In this document: in pieces, positions 40,685 through 49,568 of the stretch
Layout: each line of letters opens with the position of its first letter
Position numbering within the stretch: position 1 is the stretch's first letter
Source of the DNA: CAYLHU01 sp964383715
GTDB lineage: Bacteria; Patescibacteriota; Minisyncoccia; Minisyncoccales; CG1-02-41-26
Direction: 5' to 3'
NCBI GenBank assembly: GCA_964383715.1
Contig: CAYLHU010000001.1
Coordinates: forward strand, 62,001-126,000
DNA: 64,000 nucleotides
Position numbers and translations under genes: made by a program
Notes under the pieces: generated by a model
The model's input: only the letters and a program-made list of their open reading frames with translations
What the model was told of the DNA's origin: nothing
Database searches by the model: none

Positions 40685-40890
40685 TTAGAAGATGTTTCCG
40701 CCGAACCCAGCACTTATTTGTACAGAAAAACAAATTTATAAAGTTAAAACATTTGTAATACTTTTATAGAAATAAGTGCTGGGTTTGGCAGATTACAGAT
40801 TCTTATACCCAGCACTTATTTATACAGAAAAACAAATTTATAAAATTAAAATCTTTGTAATACTTCCGTATAAATAAGTGCTGGGTTTGG
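40685..40890 (-). repeat. Leader hairpin plus two E-type stems before frr
   Basis: TTAGAAGATGT ... ACAGATTCTTA (40685-40805) enclose one E stem. A second E stem (CCCAGCACTTATTTATACAG facing ..AATAAGTGCTGGG) follows to about 40887. The two E stems are nearly identical in the middle (ACAAATTTATAA). Confidence 0.75.
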
Positions 40891-40937
40891 CGGAGTTAAC
40901 ATTAATTAGCCAATCGGGCTTTGGCTTCGCCTCACCC

Positions 40938-41783
40938 TCACGAGCAGATATTAACCATCAAGTTTTCTAATGCCAATTTTTGATTGACATTGGTAGTGTT
41001 AATCAAAACCCTTAATTCCTCCACCATATTGATTGTCTTGGTAATGTCGGAAAAAGAATAGTTCTCCACTATTTCTAAAGATAAGAAATTCAAAAGTTCA
41101 TTATCCATTTTTATTTTTTTCATAATAACCCCCCGAAAATAATTTTCAAAAGTAACCAAGAATTCATCTACCCCCTCAAAAGAGTTTTTTTCATCAAAAA
41201 AGTTTTTACAAAAAGAAATTTTTTGTTCAATTTCCAAATTAACCACCCTCTCTATCTCTTGGAGTTTTTCCTTATCACCCAAAGAAAATACGGTTGGATA
41301 AAATCTTAGAACTTGGCATCTCGAACGAACCGTATCTAATAAACTTTTCAGACAAGATGTTATGAAAATCAAAAGAACTTTTCCTTTTGGTTCCTCCAAT
41401 ATTTTTAAAAGACAATTCTGGGACTGCTTGTTCAATCTTTCCGCTTTATCAATAATAACCGCTTTAAAATTGGATAGTTGTGGAGTAATATTTAGATTTG
41501 ATTGCAAATCCCTTATTTGAGAAATCTGGATATCTCCCTTATTCGGAGTTATCAAAATAAAATCAGGATAATTTTCTTTTTCAATTAATTTACAAGGCAA
41601 ACATTTCTGACAAGGTCTTTTAGAAAAATCTTTTTCTTGGCAATTTAAAAGTTTTACAAAGTCCAAGGCCATTTTTTTCTTTCCTAAAAATTTCTCACCG
41701 GAAAAAATTATGCCTTGAGGAATCGTTCCCCTTTGAGCTAAGTTTTTCAAAATATCCCATTGCTTTATATTCTCCATTTTCAT
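40938..41783 (-). CDS. holB: DNA polymerase III delta'-like clamp-loader subunit
   Basis: 281 residues. The AAA+ features are IPQGIIFSGEKFLGKKKMA (a degenerate Walker A), a zinc-binding module CQKCLPCKLIEKENYPD, VIIDKAERLNKQSQNCLLKILEEP and LLDTVRSRCQVLRF (SRC arginine-finger motif). The degenerate P-loop favours delta' over gamma/tau. It loads the beta clamp for DnaE. ATG at 41783 or 41777 are both possible. Confidence 0.85.
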   Translation of the reverse strand: MKMENIKQWDILKNLAQRGTIPQGIIFSGEKFLGKKKMALDFVKLLNCQEKDFSKRPCQKCLPCKLIEKENYPDFILITPNKGDIQISQIRDLQSNLNITPQLSNFKAVIIDKAERLNKQSQNCLLKILEEPKGKVLLIFITSCLKSLLDTVRSRCQVLRFYPTVFSLGDKEKLQEIERVVNLEIEQKISFCKNFFDEKNSFEGVDEFLVTFENYFRGVIMKKIKMDNELLNFLSLEIVENYSFSDITKTINMVEELRVLINTTNVNQKLALENLMVNICS

Positions 41784-41789
41784 AATTAC

Positions 41790-41905
41790 GAATAGTATGA
41801 TACAAATCTACGAATCTAATGCTAATCTACAAATCTACGAATTTGGTATCGTGTTAATTCGTAGCATTCGTAATTCGTAGATTCGTGTTTATTCGTAGAT
41901 TAGTA
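41790..41905. repeat. Family C repeat (ATTCGTAGATTCGTG words)
   Basis: Degenerate tandem words ATCTACGAATCTA, TTCGTAGCATTCGTAATTCG and GTGTTTATTCGTAGATT. Same family at 44285-44438, 45900-46020 and 55287-55400, with the edge at 55800 used as a gene start. Confidence 0.75.
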
Positions 41906-41911
41906 TCGCTA

Positions 41912-42919
41912 TTATTTTTTAGTTGTTAAGCTTTTCTTATAGAAATCCAAGTTTTCCAAGACCACCCCTACCCCCTTAATAACACAAAATAAAGGGGCCT
42001 CCCCGATAAAACAAGGAACAGCAATTGTTTTAGATATCAATTGTTCAATATTCCTTAATAAAGAGCCACCACCGGTCATAATCATCCCCTTGTCCATAAT
42101 ATCAGCTGCAAGTTCCGGTGGGGTTTTTCTTAGAACTTGCTTGATTGCCTCTATAATTTCTTCTAAGACCTCTTTCAGGGCTCCGACTAATTCGTTAGAA
42201 TAAATTTTGACACTTCTGGGTAATCCGGAAATTATATCTCTTCCCTTCACTTCAATAAAATTTTCCTTTTTTTGAGGGATAGCTGTCCCAATCTTTATTT
42301 TTATCTCTTCGGCTGATTGAGTGCCGATAACTAAATTATATTTCTTCTTAACATATTCGGAAATAGCTGTATCCATTTTATCCCCACCTACTCTAACCGA
42401 AGAAGATGTTACAATCCCCCCTAAAGAAATAACCGCAATTTCCGATGTCCCCCCGCCGATATCAATAACCATATTTCCTTGGCTGGAATGAATAGGTATC
42501 CCCGCTCCTATAGCCGCCAATATCGGCTCTTTGGCCACGAAAGCCCTTTTGGCTCCCGAAGTTAAGGCCGCCTCAATAACCGCCCTTCTTTCAGTTGATG
42601 TTGCTCCGGCCGGCACGGAGATGACTAAATCAGGCTTAAATGGATTAAATCCCTTTTGGGCTTTAGTAATAAAATGCTTAATCATTGCTTGAGTAACTCG
42701 GTAATCGGCTATAACCCCATCTTTCAAAGGACGATAAACTTTTATCGTTTCCGGTGTTCTCCCAATCATTAATTTGGCCTCTTCTCCAACAGCCAAAATC
42801 TTCTTTTCCGGTTCAGACAAGGCAACTACAGATGGCTCTTGTAAAATTATCCCTTTTTTGGGAATAAAAACCAGCGAGTTACATGTCCCCAGATCTATGG
42901 CAATTTTTGTGACAAACAT
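41912..42919 (-). CDS. mreB: Rod shape-determining protein MreB, paralogue 2
   Basis: 335 residues: KIAIDLGTCNSLVFIPKKGI, YRPLKDGVIADYRVTQAMI, NMVIDIGGGTSEIAVISLGG and MTGGGSLLRN. Clearly an MreB, but with a CNSLVF phosphate loop and about half the residues different from the copy at 36296, so the two are old paralogues rather than a recent duplication. Paired MreB genes may form co-filaments (inference). mreC/mreD are not adjacent. Confidence 0.94.
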   Translation of the reverse strand: MFVTKIAIDLGTCNSLVFIPKKGIILQEPSVVALSEPEKKILAVGEEAKLMIGRTPETIKVYRPLKDGVIADYRVTQAMIKHFITKAQKGFNPFKPDLVISVPAGATSTERRAVIEAALTSGAKRAFVAKEPILAAIGAGIPIHSSQGNMVIDIGGGTSEIAVISLGGIVTSSSVRVGGDKMDTAISEYVKKKYNLVIGTQSAEEIKIKIGTAIPQKKENFIEVKGRDIISGLPRSVKIYSNELVGALKEVLEEIIEAIKQVLRKTPPELAADIMDKGMIMTGGGSLLRNIEQLISKTIAVPCFIGEAPLFCVIKGVGVVLENLDFYKKSLTTKK

Positions 42920-43014
42920 ATTTAAAATTAAAAACTAAAAGCTAATTATCTATCTTTTTCTTAAATCCATTATTACCATACTTTAACCCAAAAATAAACT
43001 ATTATCAAGAATCG

Positions 43015-43475
43015 AGTTTTTGCTTTACAAAGGCAAAGATAAGGCGATGAGGGATTACCCTCATCTTTACAAGCTCACTTCATTCGCTTGTAGATGAAGC
43101 GAAGCATTCATCGCCATCAATCCTTTGCTTTACAAAGGCAAAGATAAGGCGATGAGGGATTACCCTCATCTATGAGCCCACAAAGTGGGCGAATAAAGAT
43201 GAGAGCAAAACTCTCATCGCTTAACTCGCTCACTTCATTCGCTTGTAGATGAAGCGAAGCATTCATCGCCTGCTCAAGTGAGGCGAAGCCGAATGTAGAG
43301 CTAAGATGAAAACATAGTTTTCATCGCGAAACATCAAGTTTTTGCTTTACGCTCAATGAACACTTCGTGTTCATTTCCACTCGCCTGCTCACTTTGTTCG
43401 CAGACTTCGTAATCAAAGATTTTTGAAAAAAATCTTTTCTACTCACCTTCGCTCTGCGAAGGTTCGTAAGCTAAG
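43015..43475. repeat. Hairpin field of GATGA and AAAGATTTTT families
   Basis: Two near-copies of TTTTGCTTTACAAAGGCAAAG followed by GATGAGGGATTACCCTCATC (about 43034 and 43152), plus GATGAGAGC../CTCTCATC, GATGAAAAC/GTTTTCATC (about 43307-43326), GATGAAGCGAAGCATTCATC and CTTCGCTCTGCGAAGG. No gene is supported in the ~630 bp between mreB2 and the nuclease gene. Confidence 0.8.
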
Positions 43476-43547
43476 ATAAAAAAGGAAATAAAAACAAAAA
43501 ATTATGCTCACAAAAAGCATAATAATATTTTATTTTTACTTTTTATT

Positions 43548-44228
43548 TTAATCTTCTTTTTTTATTTTCTCTTTAAAATCCTGCCACTTCATTTCTTTTT
43601 TCCCAGCTATTTTGCAAATAGAACGAAAAGGACAATACCGGCACTGCCAATTACGAGGATAATCGGAAATAATAGAGGGAATAATATTAGAATTAATTTT
43701 ATTTTGGAGGGACTTGAAATTAATTAAAAGTTTTTTACAAAGATTCAAATTATATTTTATTACGAATTCCCTTAATTCTTGTCTGTCCTTGTCCACATAT
43801 AAAAGAATCCCTTTTTTAATATTAAAATAATGAAGATAAAGTTGAATTTGATAAATATTCTCTTCTTTTGGCTGTTCTAACTTCCGAAAAGACATACTAT
43901 TTATACTTTTAATGTCTAAAACAAAAAGCTCACTATCGATACTTAAAATAGCATCGGCTCTTCCCGAAATCATTTCTTGGGGAGGGATTTTTATTTCGGC
44001 TGCTACCACAATCCCCAACCTAATCAAGGTATTAGTGAGAGTCCGATGGAAATAATCCCCCTGCTCAAAAACTCTTAATATTCGTGCGTCTAATCTTTTC
44101 TCGGGAAGATTTTTAAATTTAAAAAAAACCGCCCGCTCACATTTGCCGGCATCGGTAACATAAAAATGAAACCTTTCTCTATTTCTTTCCTGTTCCAAAT
44201 AAAATTTATCAATAAGCTCCCTTAACAT
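43548..44228 (-). CDS. PD-(D/E)xK nuclease, Cas4/RecB-like with Fe-S cysteines
   Basis: 226 residues. Nuclease core: ISGRADAIL (D), FVLDIKSI (D-x-K), YQIQLYLHYF (Q-x3-Y). A first cysteine (DAGKCERAVFF) and the C-terminal cluster CRYCPFRSIC could bind a 4Fe-4S cluster as in Cas4 and AddB. No cas genes or CRISPR array are present, so it is more likely a stand-alone repair or processing nuclease. I chose ATG 44228 (MLRELIDK); the codons upstream to 44288 lie in repeat sequence. Its 5' flank keeps only the 3' arm of the leader hairpin. Confidence 0.82.
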   Translation of the reverse strand: MLRELIDKFYLEQERNRERFHFYVTDAGKCERAVFFKFKNLPEKRLDARILRVFEQGDYFHRTLTNTLIRLGIVVAAEIKIPPQEMISGRADAILSIDSELFVLDIKSINSMSFRKLEQPKEENIYQIQLYLHYFNIKKGILLYVDKDRQELREFVIKYNLNLCKKLLINFKSLQNKINSNIIPSIISDYPRNWQCRYCPFRSICKIAGKKEMKWQDFKEKIKKED

Positions 44229-44284
44229 ATTAGAAGATGTTTTCGCCGAACCCAAGTTTCCCCTTCTACTCACATCGTTAGTAT

Positions 44285-44438
44285 GCATTAGTAGATTGGT
44301 ATCGTGTAATTCGTAACATTCGTAGCATTCGTAGCATTCGTAATTCGTAGATTCGTGTTTATTCGTAGATTGGTATCGTGTTGATTCGTAGCATTCGTAA
44401 TTCGTAGATTCGTATTCATTCGTAGATTGGTATCACAC
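44285..44438. repeat. Family C repeat between the nuclease gene and rpsI
   Basis: Repeated GTAGATTGGTATCGTG, TTCGTAGCATTCGTAGC and AATTCGTAGATTCGTG words; three near-copies of a ~50-bp phrase. No gene is seen. Confidence 0.75.
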
Positions 44439-45089
44439 TTACCTCTTTGACCATTGTGGGGCTTTTCTTGCTCTCTTAAGACCGAATTTCTTTCTTTCTC
44501 TCATTCGAGGATCTCTGGTCAAAAAACCAGCTTTTTTTATTTTTTTTCTAAAATAAGGATTAACCAAAACTAAGACCCTAGAAATACCGTGTCGGCAAGC
44601 CCCAGCTTGAGAAGACAATCCCCCTCCTTTGACTAAAATAGAAACTGTAAACTTATCAGAGCAATTTAGTATTCTTAAAGGGGCTTCTATTTCTTTTTGA
44701 AAAGCAATATCCGGGAAATAGGATTTATAAGGTTTTTTGTTAACCAAGATATCTTTCTTCACTTGAACGGTCTCTTCGCCATCTTTTGAAGAAAGTGGCG
44801 CGCTGGTAAAAAGACGAACTCTCGCTGTTGAAGTTTTTCTTCTCCCCACCGCCTCAAAATACTTTGAAATGGTTTTTTTCTTCTTATCTTCCCCCTTCTC
44901 CCCCTTTTCTGTCTTTTTTTCTTTTATCCCCCCTTCAATCTTTTTCTTTGGATTAATTGACTTAACCCCTTTTTTAATTACTTGCTTATCCCTTGAACTC
45001 ACAGAAGAAATGGGTGAAGATGACAACTCCGTTGCTGTTGCCTGTTCTTTTTTTATTTCGTCTTTAATTTTGGTTTTTTTTTCAATCAT
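44439..45089 (-). CDS. rpsI: 30S ribosomal protein S9 with long N-terminal extension
   Basis: 216 residues. The S9 core begins near residue 77 (YFEAVGRRKTSTARVRLF) and ends with the invariant SKR tail that reaches the P-site tRNA (RKAPQWSKR). The first ~75 residues are a lysine/glutamate/serine-rich disordered extension (KKIEGGIKEKKTEKGEKGED). It is 5 bases downstream of rplM, the universal L13-S9 pair. Confidence 0.95.
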   Translation of the reverse strand: MIEKKTKIKDEIKKEQATATELSSSPISSVSSRDKQVIKKGVKSINPKKKIEGGIKEKKTEKGEKGEDKKKKTISKYFEAVGRRKTSTARVRLFTSAPLSSKDGEETVQVKKDILVNKKPYKSYFPDIAFQKEIEAPLRILNCSDKFTVSILVKGGGLSSQAGACRHGISRVLVLVNPYFRKKIKKAGFLTRDPRMRERKKFGLKRARKAPQWSKR

Positions 45090-45094
45090 AAAAT

Positions 45095-45442
45095 CTAACT
45101 TATTTTTAATCTTTTAATTCTTTTAGCCCGAAGTTTATTCTTGGGCAACATCCCCCAAACTGCTTTTTTAAGAATTTCTCCGGGATTTCTTTTAAAAATC
45201 TTTTCCATAGTAGTTTCTTTAAGTCCTCCGGGATATCCGCTGTGATGGTAATAGATTTTCTCTTTCATTTTCTTACCAGTCACTTTTATATTTTTGATAT
45301 TTTTAACCGAAACAAAATCACTCCCCTCTTTATAGGGCTCGTAGTCCGGTTTGTTTTTGCCTTGTAATATTATAGCAATATCACTGGCTAATCTCCCTAA
45401 TGGTTTATCGGTCGCGTCAATTGTGTGTGTTTTTGACTCCAT
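45095..45442 (-). CDS. rplM: 50S ribosomal protein L13
   Basis: 115 residues, slightly short of the ~140 usual: THTIDATDKPLGRLASDIAIIL, ITGKK-equivalent VTGKKMKEKIYYHHSGYPGG and AVWGMLPKNKLRAKRIKRLKI. It is an early assembly protein of the 50S. The start is directly downstream of a family D repeat. Confidence 0.95.
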   Translation of the reverse strand: MESKTHTIDATDKPLGRLASDIAIILQGKNKPDYEPYKEGSDFVSVKNIKNIKVTGKKMKEKIYYHHSGYPGGLKETTMEKIFKRNPGEILKKAVWGMLPKNKLRAKRIKRLKIS

Positions 45443-45474
45443 AAACGAAAAATATTATTTAAAATTAATGTTGT

Positions 45475-45538
45475 CCGTTACATGCTACATGTTACATGTT
45501 ACATGTTACACATTACATGTTACATGTTACATGCTAAA
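45475..45538. repeat. Family D repeat (TACATGTTACATG words)
   Basis: About seven tandem TTACATG/CTACATG units between rplQ and rplM. Confidence 0.8.
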
Positions 45539-45542
45539 CGCC

Positions 45543-45890
45543 CTAAACCAATTCTATTATCGCCATTTTGGCTCCATCTGATTTTCGAGGACCCAATTTA
45601 ATAACCCGGGTATATCCACCATTTCTACCCTTATAGCGAGGGGCAATCTCATCAATAAGTTTCTTGGTTAATGTCTTAGAAAAGAATTTCAATAAATATC
45701 GAGTTGAAGCCAAGTCTCCTTTTCGAGCCCTAGTTAAAATTTTCTCGGCTCGGCTTTTCAACTCCTTCGCTTTTACTTCGGTTGTTTTAATTTTTTCGTG
45801 TAAAAAAAGTTGAGCGCTCAAACTTCTAAACAGCGCCTTCCTTTGGTCAGCTTTTCGAGAAAACTTTTTTTTATTTATCATTTTCCGCAT
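45543..45890 (-). CDS. rplQ: 50S ribosomal protein L17
   Basis: 115 residues: KKFSRKADQRKALFRSLSAQLF, HEKIKTTEVKAKELKSRAEKIL and GGYTRVIKLGPRKSDGAKMAIIEL, normal for bL17. It contacts the 50S near the exit tunnel. It follows rpoA as in the alpha operon, separated by a family C repeat. ATG 45890 or 45881 are both possible. Confidence 0.95.
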   Translation of the reverse strand: MRKMINKKKFSRKADQRKALFRSLSAQLFLHEKIKTTEVKAKELKSRAEKILTRARKGDLASTRYLLKFFSKTLTKKLIDEIAPRYKGRNGGYTRVIKLGPRKSDGAKMAIIELV

Positions 45891-45899
45891 ACAACAAAT

Positions 45900-46020
45900 T
45901 GTCCCGATACTAATCTACGAATAAACACGAATCTACGAATTACGAATGTTACGAATCACGAATAATTTATTTGTAGATTTGTAGATTAGCATTAAATTTG
46001 TAGATTTGTATCATATTATT
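45900..46020. repeat. Family C repeat between rpoA and rplQ
   Basis: AATCTACGAATAAACACGAATC, then GTAGATTTGTAGATTAGC words. No gene. Confidence 0.75.
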
Positions 46021-46037
46021 TGCAGATTTGCATCACT

Positions 46038-46991
46038 TTATTTTAATTCCAGCTTCACCTTTTTTAAAATCTTTTTTATTTCCTTTACTCCCTTTTCTCC
46101 CATCCCTTCAAGTCCTAAAATATCCTTTTCCGATTTTTTGACAATCCCTCCCAATGTTTTTAACTTACCATTTTCTAACGTCTTTTTAACCCTTTCCGAA
46201 ATTTTTAGGTCATCTACTTTAATCTTTTTAGGATCATCTTCCCCGCTCTTTTTCTCTTGGTCATCTTTTTTGGTCTTTTCCTTTTTTTCAGGTTCCGGAA
46301 TTATTTTCTTCTTGTTAAAACTCTTAAAAAAGGAAATGTGCTCTAATAAGATATCTGTGGACTGAGAAAACGCTTCTTCCGGAGAAATAGTCCCATCAGT
46401 TTCAATTTCTAAATTTAGTTTTTCAAAATCGGTTTTCTTACCAACCCTAACATTTTCCACCTTAAAATTAACTTTCCTTACAGGAGAAAAAATAGCGTCA
46501 ATTAAAATTGCTCCCACTTCGGCCTTCCCTTTTTCCATTTCTTCAACTGAAACATAACCAATTCCTTCTTCTATCTTAACCTCCAACTGAAGTTCCGCCT
46601 TCTTGCTTGTTAAGGTAGCGATATAGCTATCAGGGTTAGATATCTCTACTTGAGGATTTAGCTTAAAGTCCTTGGCCTTCACTTCCTTTTCCCCTTTAAT
46701 ATGGAGAAGAACGGTCTGGGGACCTTCTCCCCAATTTTTAAATCTGATTTTCTTCAGGTTAAGAAGAATCATAAAAACATCTTCCATAACACCAGGAATA
46801 GTTGAAAATTCATGATTAACGCCTTTAATTTTAACTTGAGTAATCGCCGCCCCTTTAAGGGAAGATAAAAGGATTCGGCGATAACTATTTCCCATAGTAA
46901 CTCCGTAGCCAGGGTAAAGTGGCTTTATTTCAACTATTGCCTTATTTTTTTCTTTTTGGACAATTTTTGGTAAATCTGGTAAAGGTATCAT
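46038..46991 (-). CDS. rpoA: DNA-directed RNA polymerase subunit alpha
   Basis: 317 residues. The N-terminal dimer domain has PLYPGYGVTMGNSYRRILLSSL, GVMEDVFMILLNLK, IDAIFSPVRKVNFKVENVR and LEIETDGTISPEEAF. A long KE/KD-rich linker (about 225-255) leads to a C-terminal helix-hairpin-helix domain (LEGMGEKGVKEIKKIL). I chose ATG 46991 (MIPLPDLPKIV); an upstream ATG at 47012 lies at the edge of a family D repeat. Confidence 0.95.
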   Translation of the reverse strand: MIPLPDLPKIVQKEKNKAIVEIKPLYPGYGVTMGNSYRRILLSSLKGAAITQVKIKGVNHEFSTIPGVMEDVFMILLNLKKIRFKNWGEGPQTVLLHIKGEKEVKAKDFKLNPQVEISNPDSYIATLTSKKAELQLEVKIEEGIGYVSVEEMEKGKAEVGAILIDAIFSPVRKVNFKVENVRVGKKTDFEKLNLEIETDGTISPEEAFSQSTDILLEHISFFKSFNKKKIIPEPEKKEKTKKDDQEKKSGEDDPKKIKVDDLKISERVKKTLENGKLKTLGGIVKKSEKDILGLEGMGEKGVKEIKKILKKVKLELK

Positions 46992-47019
46992 ATATTTATT
47001 TGTGTAAAACATGTAGCGT

Positions 47020-47100
47020 GTAGTGTGTAGCGTAAAACGTAGAAATTAAATTTTACAAGTTACAAGTTACAGGTTACAAGTTTTAAGTTACAAGTTATAA
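47020..47100. repeat. Family D repeat between rpsD and rpoA
   Basis: TAGCGTGTAGTGTGTAGCG and TTACAAGTTACAGGTTACAAG words; no gene. Confidence 0.7.
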
Positions 47101-47104
47101 GGTT

Positions 47105-47734
47105 CTAACGTGAATAAAATTCAAAAACAGAAGAAATTTTTACCGGGATTTCGGAATCATTTAAAGATGGTTCGCCTATAACTTTAGCCGTTACTTTTTC
47201 TTTATCAATCTCAAGCCAAGATGGCAAATTAACTTTTTTCATCGTCAAAAGAACTTTTTTGAAAAACTCTTTTTTTCTTTTTCCCTCTTTTAAGGAAATT
47301 ATATCCCCTTTTTTAACTTGATAAGATGGGATATTAACCGTTCTCCCGTTAACCAAAAAATGGCTGTGGCTAATAATTTGACGGCCTTGAGTTGTCGAAG
47401 AAGCAAACCCAAGCCTAAAAACGACATTATCTAATCTCTTCTCGAGTTTTTGAATAAGGTCTAAAGAAGCGTCCTCTACCTTCCCTTTTTTAGATAAAAT
47501 ATCTTTAATGTATTTCTTGAATTGTCTTTCGGAAACACCATACCAGTTTCTTATTTTTTGCTTTTCCATCAATTCTTTCCCGTATTCGGAAAAACTCCGT
47601 CCTTTTTTCTTTTTCTTTTGACCGGGCGGATAAGGTTTTCTTATTAAAGGACATTTGGCAGAATAACATTTCTCTCCTTTGAGAAAAAGTTTTTGCCCTG
47701 TCCTTCGACAAATTTTACAAGTATTGGTTTTCAT
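47105..47734 (-). CDS. rpsD: 30S ribosomal protein S4
   Basis: 209 residues. The N-terminal zinc motif CKICRRTGQKLFLKGEKCYS(5)C is of the four-cysteine type. The S4 RNA-binding domain is LEKRLDNVVFRLGFASSTTQ and SHSHFLVNGRTVNIPSYQVKKGD. It starts 16S 5'-domain assembly. The start codon abuts a leader hairpin (47736-47799). Confidence 0.96.
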   Translation of the reverse strand: MKTNTCKICRRTGQKLFLKGEKCYSAKCPLIRKPYPPGQKKKKKGRSFSEYGKELMEKQKIRNWYGVSERQFKKYIKDILSKKGKVEDASLDLIQKLEKRLDNVVFRLGFASSTTQGRQIISHSHFLVNGRTVNIPSYQVKKGDIISLKEGKRKKEFFKKVLLTMKKVNLPSWLEIDKEKVTAKVIGEPSLNDSEIPVKISSVFEFYSR

Positions 47735-47735
47735 G

Positions 47736-47840
47736 TTAGAAAATGTTAGTCTGCCGAAGTTTTGCGGAGCAAAAGTTTGGCAGGTGTTACAGATTCTTAC
47801 ACCCGTCTAAGTTTTGCCTTCGGCAAAATTTGGGCGGGTA
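47736..47840 (-). repeat. Leader hairpin before rpsD with a different inner stem
   Basis: TTAGAAAATGT ... ACAGATTCTTA (47736-47799) enclose CTGCCGAAGTTTTGC facing GCAAAAGTTTGGCAG. A second hairpin (CCCGTCTAAGTTTTGCC facing GGCAAAATTTGGGCGGG) follows to about 47840. Confidence 0.7.
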
Positions 47841-47896
47841 AAGGTTTGGTTACTAAAAACTCTTCGGCTTCGCCTCGCATTTTTAGACCAAACACT

Positions 47897-48349
47897 TTAT
47901 ACTCTCCTTGGTTTTTTGGGACGGCAACCATTATGAGGGATTGGCGTTATATCTTGAATACTCTCAATCTCTAACCCCTGGCTCACCAACGATTTCAAGG
48001 CGGTATTTCTCCCCCCTCCAACTCCTTTAATAAAAATACTAATTTTTTTTATTCTCAATTTTTCACAAATAAGAGCTACCGCTTGGGCAACTTTTGACGC
48101 CGCATAAGATGTCCCTTTTTTTGTTCCCTTAAACCCAATAGCGCCAGCACTTCTTGAAGCCAAAACATCTCCACTTTCATTAGTTAAAGTGATAATAGTA
48201 TTGTTATAAGTTGAAGAAATATAAACCCTCCCACCCCTAAATTTTTGGGTTGGAGAAATAGAAATTTCTTTTCGGAAACTTTTATCTACTTTTTCCCTTT
48301 CAGATAAAATCTCCTTTTCTGTTTTTTTAACAACTCTTTTCTTCCCCAT
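47897..48349 (-). CDS. rpsK: 30S ribosomal protein S11
   Basis: 150 residues. Core: GRVYISSTYNNTIITLTNESGDVL, SAGAIGFKGTKKGTSYAAS and the C-terminal IEDITP-like IQDITPIPHNGCRPKKPRRV. The N-terminal ~30 residues are a basic extension. It forms the platform and contacts mRNA in the E site. Preceded by the leader hairpin (48351-48470). Confidence 0.96.
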   Translation of the reverse strand: MGKKRVVKKTEKEILSEREKVDKSFRKEISISPTQKFRGGRVYISSTYNNTIITLTNESGDVLASRSAGAIGFKGTKKGTSYAASKVAQAVALICEKLRIKKISIFIKGVGGGRNTALKSLVSQGLEIESIQDITPIPHNGCRPKKPRRV

Positions 48350-48350
48350 A

Positions 48351-48580
48351 TTAGAAGATGTTTTCGCCTAACCCAGCACTTATTTCTATAAAAGTATTAC
48401 AAATGTTTTAACTTTATAAATTTGTTTTTCTGTACAAATAAGTGCTGGGTTAGACGGGTTACAGATTCTTATACCCAGCACTTATTTCTGAAACACAAGA
48501 TAGAGATTAACATTATCGTTCAGATTTATAAAGTTAAAACCCTTGTAATATTTCCATAGAAATAAGTGCTGGGTAAAGTT
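48351..48580 (-). repeat. Leader hairpin and two E-type stems before rpsK
   Basis: TTAGAAGATGT ... ACAGATTCTTA (48351-48470) enclose an ~80-bp E stem. A second, longer E stem (CCCAGCACTTATTTC facing GAAATAAGTGCTGGG) follows at about 48474-48575. Confidence 0.75.
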
Positions 48581-48638
48581 CTGCCAACCAATCGCGCTAC
48601 GTCTCGTTACACTCGGCTTGCGCTCTTGGGGCATCATT

Positions 48639-49028
48639 TTACTTTGGTGCTGGAGCCGCTTTTCGCCCAGACCCTACTGTTCTTCTTACATTCCCCCTCA
48701 CTGTCCTAGAATTCTTTTTCGTTTTCTGCCCCCTAACCGGAAGTTTTTTTATATGCCTTATTCCTCGCCAGCATTTTATTTCTTTCAACCGCTTTATATT
48801 ACCCATAATATCCCTCCTCAAATCACCTTCTATCTTGTGGTCTTTTTCAATAATTTTTCTCAAGTCGGTTATCTCTTTCTCTGTTAAGTCCTTACTTCTC
48901 TTATTGGGGTCTACACCAGCTTCTTTCAAACTTTTCAAAGCCAAAGAATCTCCTATTCCAAAAATATAAGTTAGCCCTACTTTAATTTGTTTTTTTTCAG
49001 GTATATCTATACCAGCGATTCTTGGCAT
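48639..49028 (-). CDS. rpsM: 30S ribosomal protein S13
   Basis: 129 residues: PRIAGIDIPEKKQIKVGLTYIFGIG, the helix-two-turn-helix, CWRGIRHIKKLPVRGQKTKKNSRT and a basic tail. It contacts the P-site tRNA and forms inter-subunit bridges. It follows infA-rpmJ as in the alpha operon. Confidence 0.96.
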   Translation of the reverse strand: MPRIAGIDIPEKKQIKVGLTYIFGIGDSLALKSLKEAGVDPNKRSKDLTEKEITDLRKIIEKDHKIEGDLRRDIMGNIKRLKEIKCWRGIRHIKKLPVRGQKTKKNSRTVRGNVRRTVGSGRKAAPAPK

Positions 49029-49034
49029 ATAATT

Positions 49035-49175
49035 TTAAAATTTCTAATTTCTAATTAAACTAATTTCTAATTAATGTCTAATATCAGAATGTCTAATTTC
49101 TAAAATTTTGGTCACTTTTTCATTAGCTTCTGTTCTTAATTAGATATTAGATATTAGAAATTAGTAATTAGTTAT
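49035..49175. repeat. Family B repeat between rpmJ and rpsM
   Basis: TTTCTAATTTCTAATTAAAC, AATGTCTAATATCAG and TTAGATATTAGAAATTAG words. No further gene. Confidence 0.7.
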
Positions 49176-49194
49176 TGCTTTTGCGAAGCAAAAG

Positions 49195-49311
49195 CTATTT
49201 CCCCTGTCTTTGTTTATGCTTAGGATTTTCGCAAATAACATAAACCCGACCCTTTCTTCGAACGATCTTACAATCTTTACAAATTTTTTTAACTGATGGT
49301 CTAACTTTCAT
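49195..49311 (-). CDS. rpmJ: 50S ribosomal protein L36
   Basis: A complete 38-residue frame: MKVRPSVKKICKDCKIVRRK ... VICENPKHKQRQGK. The zinc ligands C11, C14, C27 and H32 are in the usual spacing. It lies 10 bases downstream of infA and upstream of rpsM, the conserved order. Confidence 0.95.
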   Translation of the reverse strand: MKVRPSVKKICKDCKIVRRKGRVYVICENPKHKQRQGK

Positions 49312-49321
49312 CGTATTTAAC

Positions 49322-49537
49322 CTATTTTAACCTATAAACAATCCTTCCTCTCTTCTTATCATAAGCGCTCACTTCAACTAAAACTTTATCCCCGGGTAAA
49401 ATTTTTATTCGGTAAATCTTCAGCTTTCCTGCCAAATGAGCCAATACTTCGTCCCCTGTCTCTAATTTAACTTTAAACAAAAGACTAGGTAGGGACTCTA
49501 TAACCTGGCCTTTTATTTTTTCTTTAGTGTCTTTCAT
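49322..49537 (-). CDS. infA: Translation initiation factor IF-1
   Basis: 71 residues, a single OB fold: IKGQVIESLPSLLFKVKLETGDEVLAHLAGK, IRIKILPGDKV-type RIKILPGDKVLVEVSAYD and RGRIVYRLK. It blocks the A site during initiation. No Shine-Dalgarno sequence. In the canonical order map/adk would lie just upstream; here about 7 kb of other genes intervene. Confidence 0.96.
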   Translation of the reverse strand: MKDTKEKIKGQVIESLPSLLFKVKLETGDEVLAHLAGKLKIYRIKILPGDKVLVEVSAYDKKRGRIVYRLK

Positions 49538-49568
49538 CTACTATGAAACCTAACTTAGCAAATCTTGA

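Noticed and set aside
43015..43475. Possible CRISPR-like alternation of hairpins
   Set aside because: Repeats differ in arm sequence and spacing is irregular; these are dispersed hairpins, not direct repeats with spacers.
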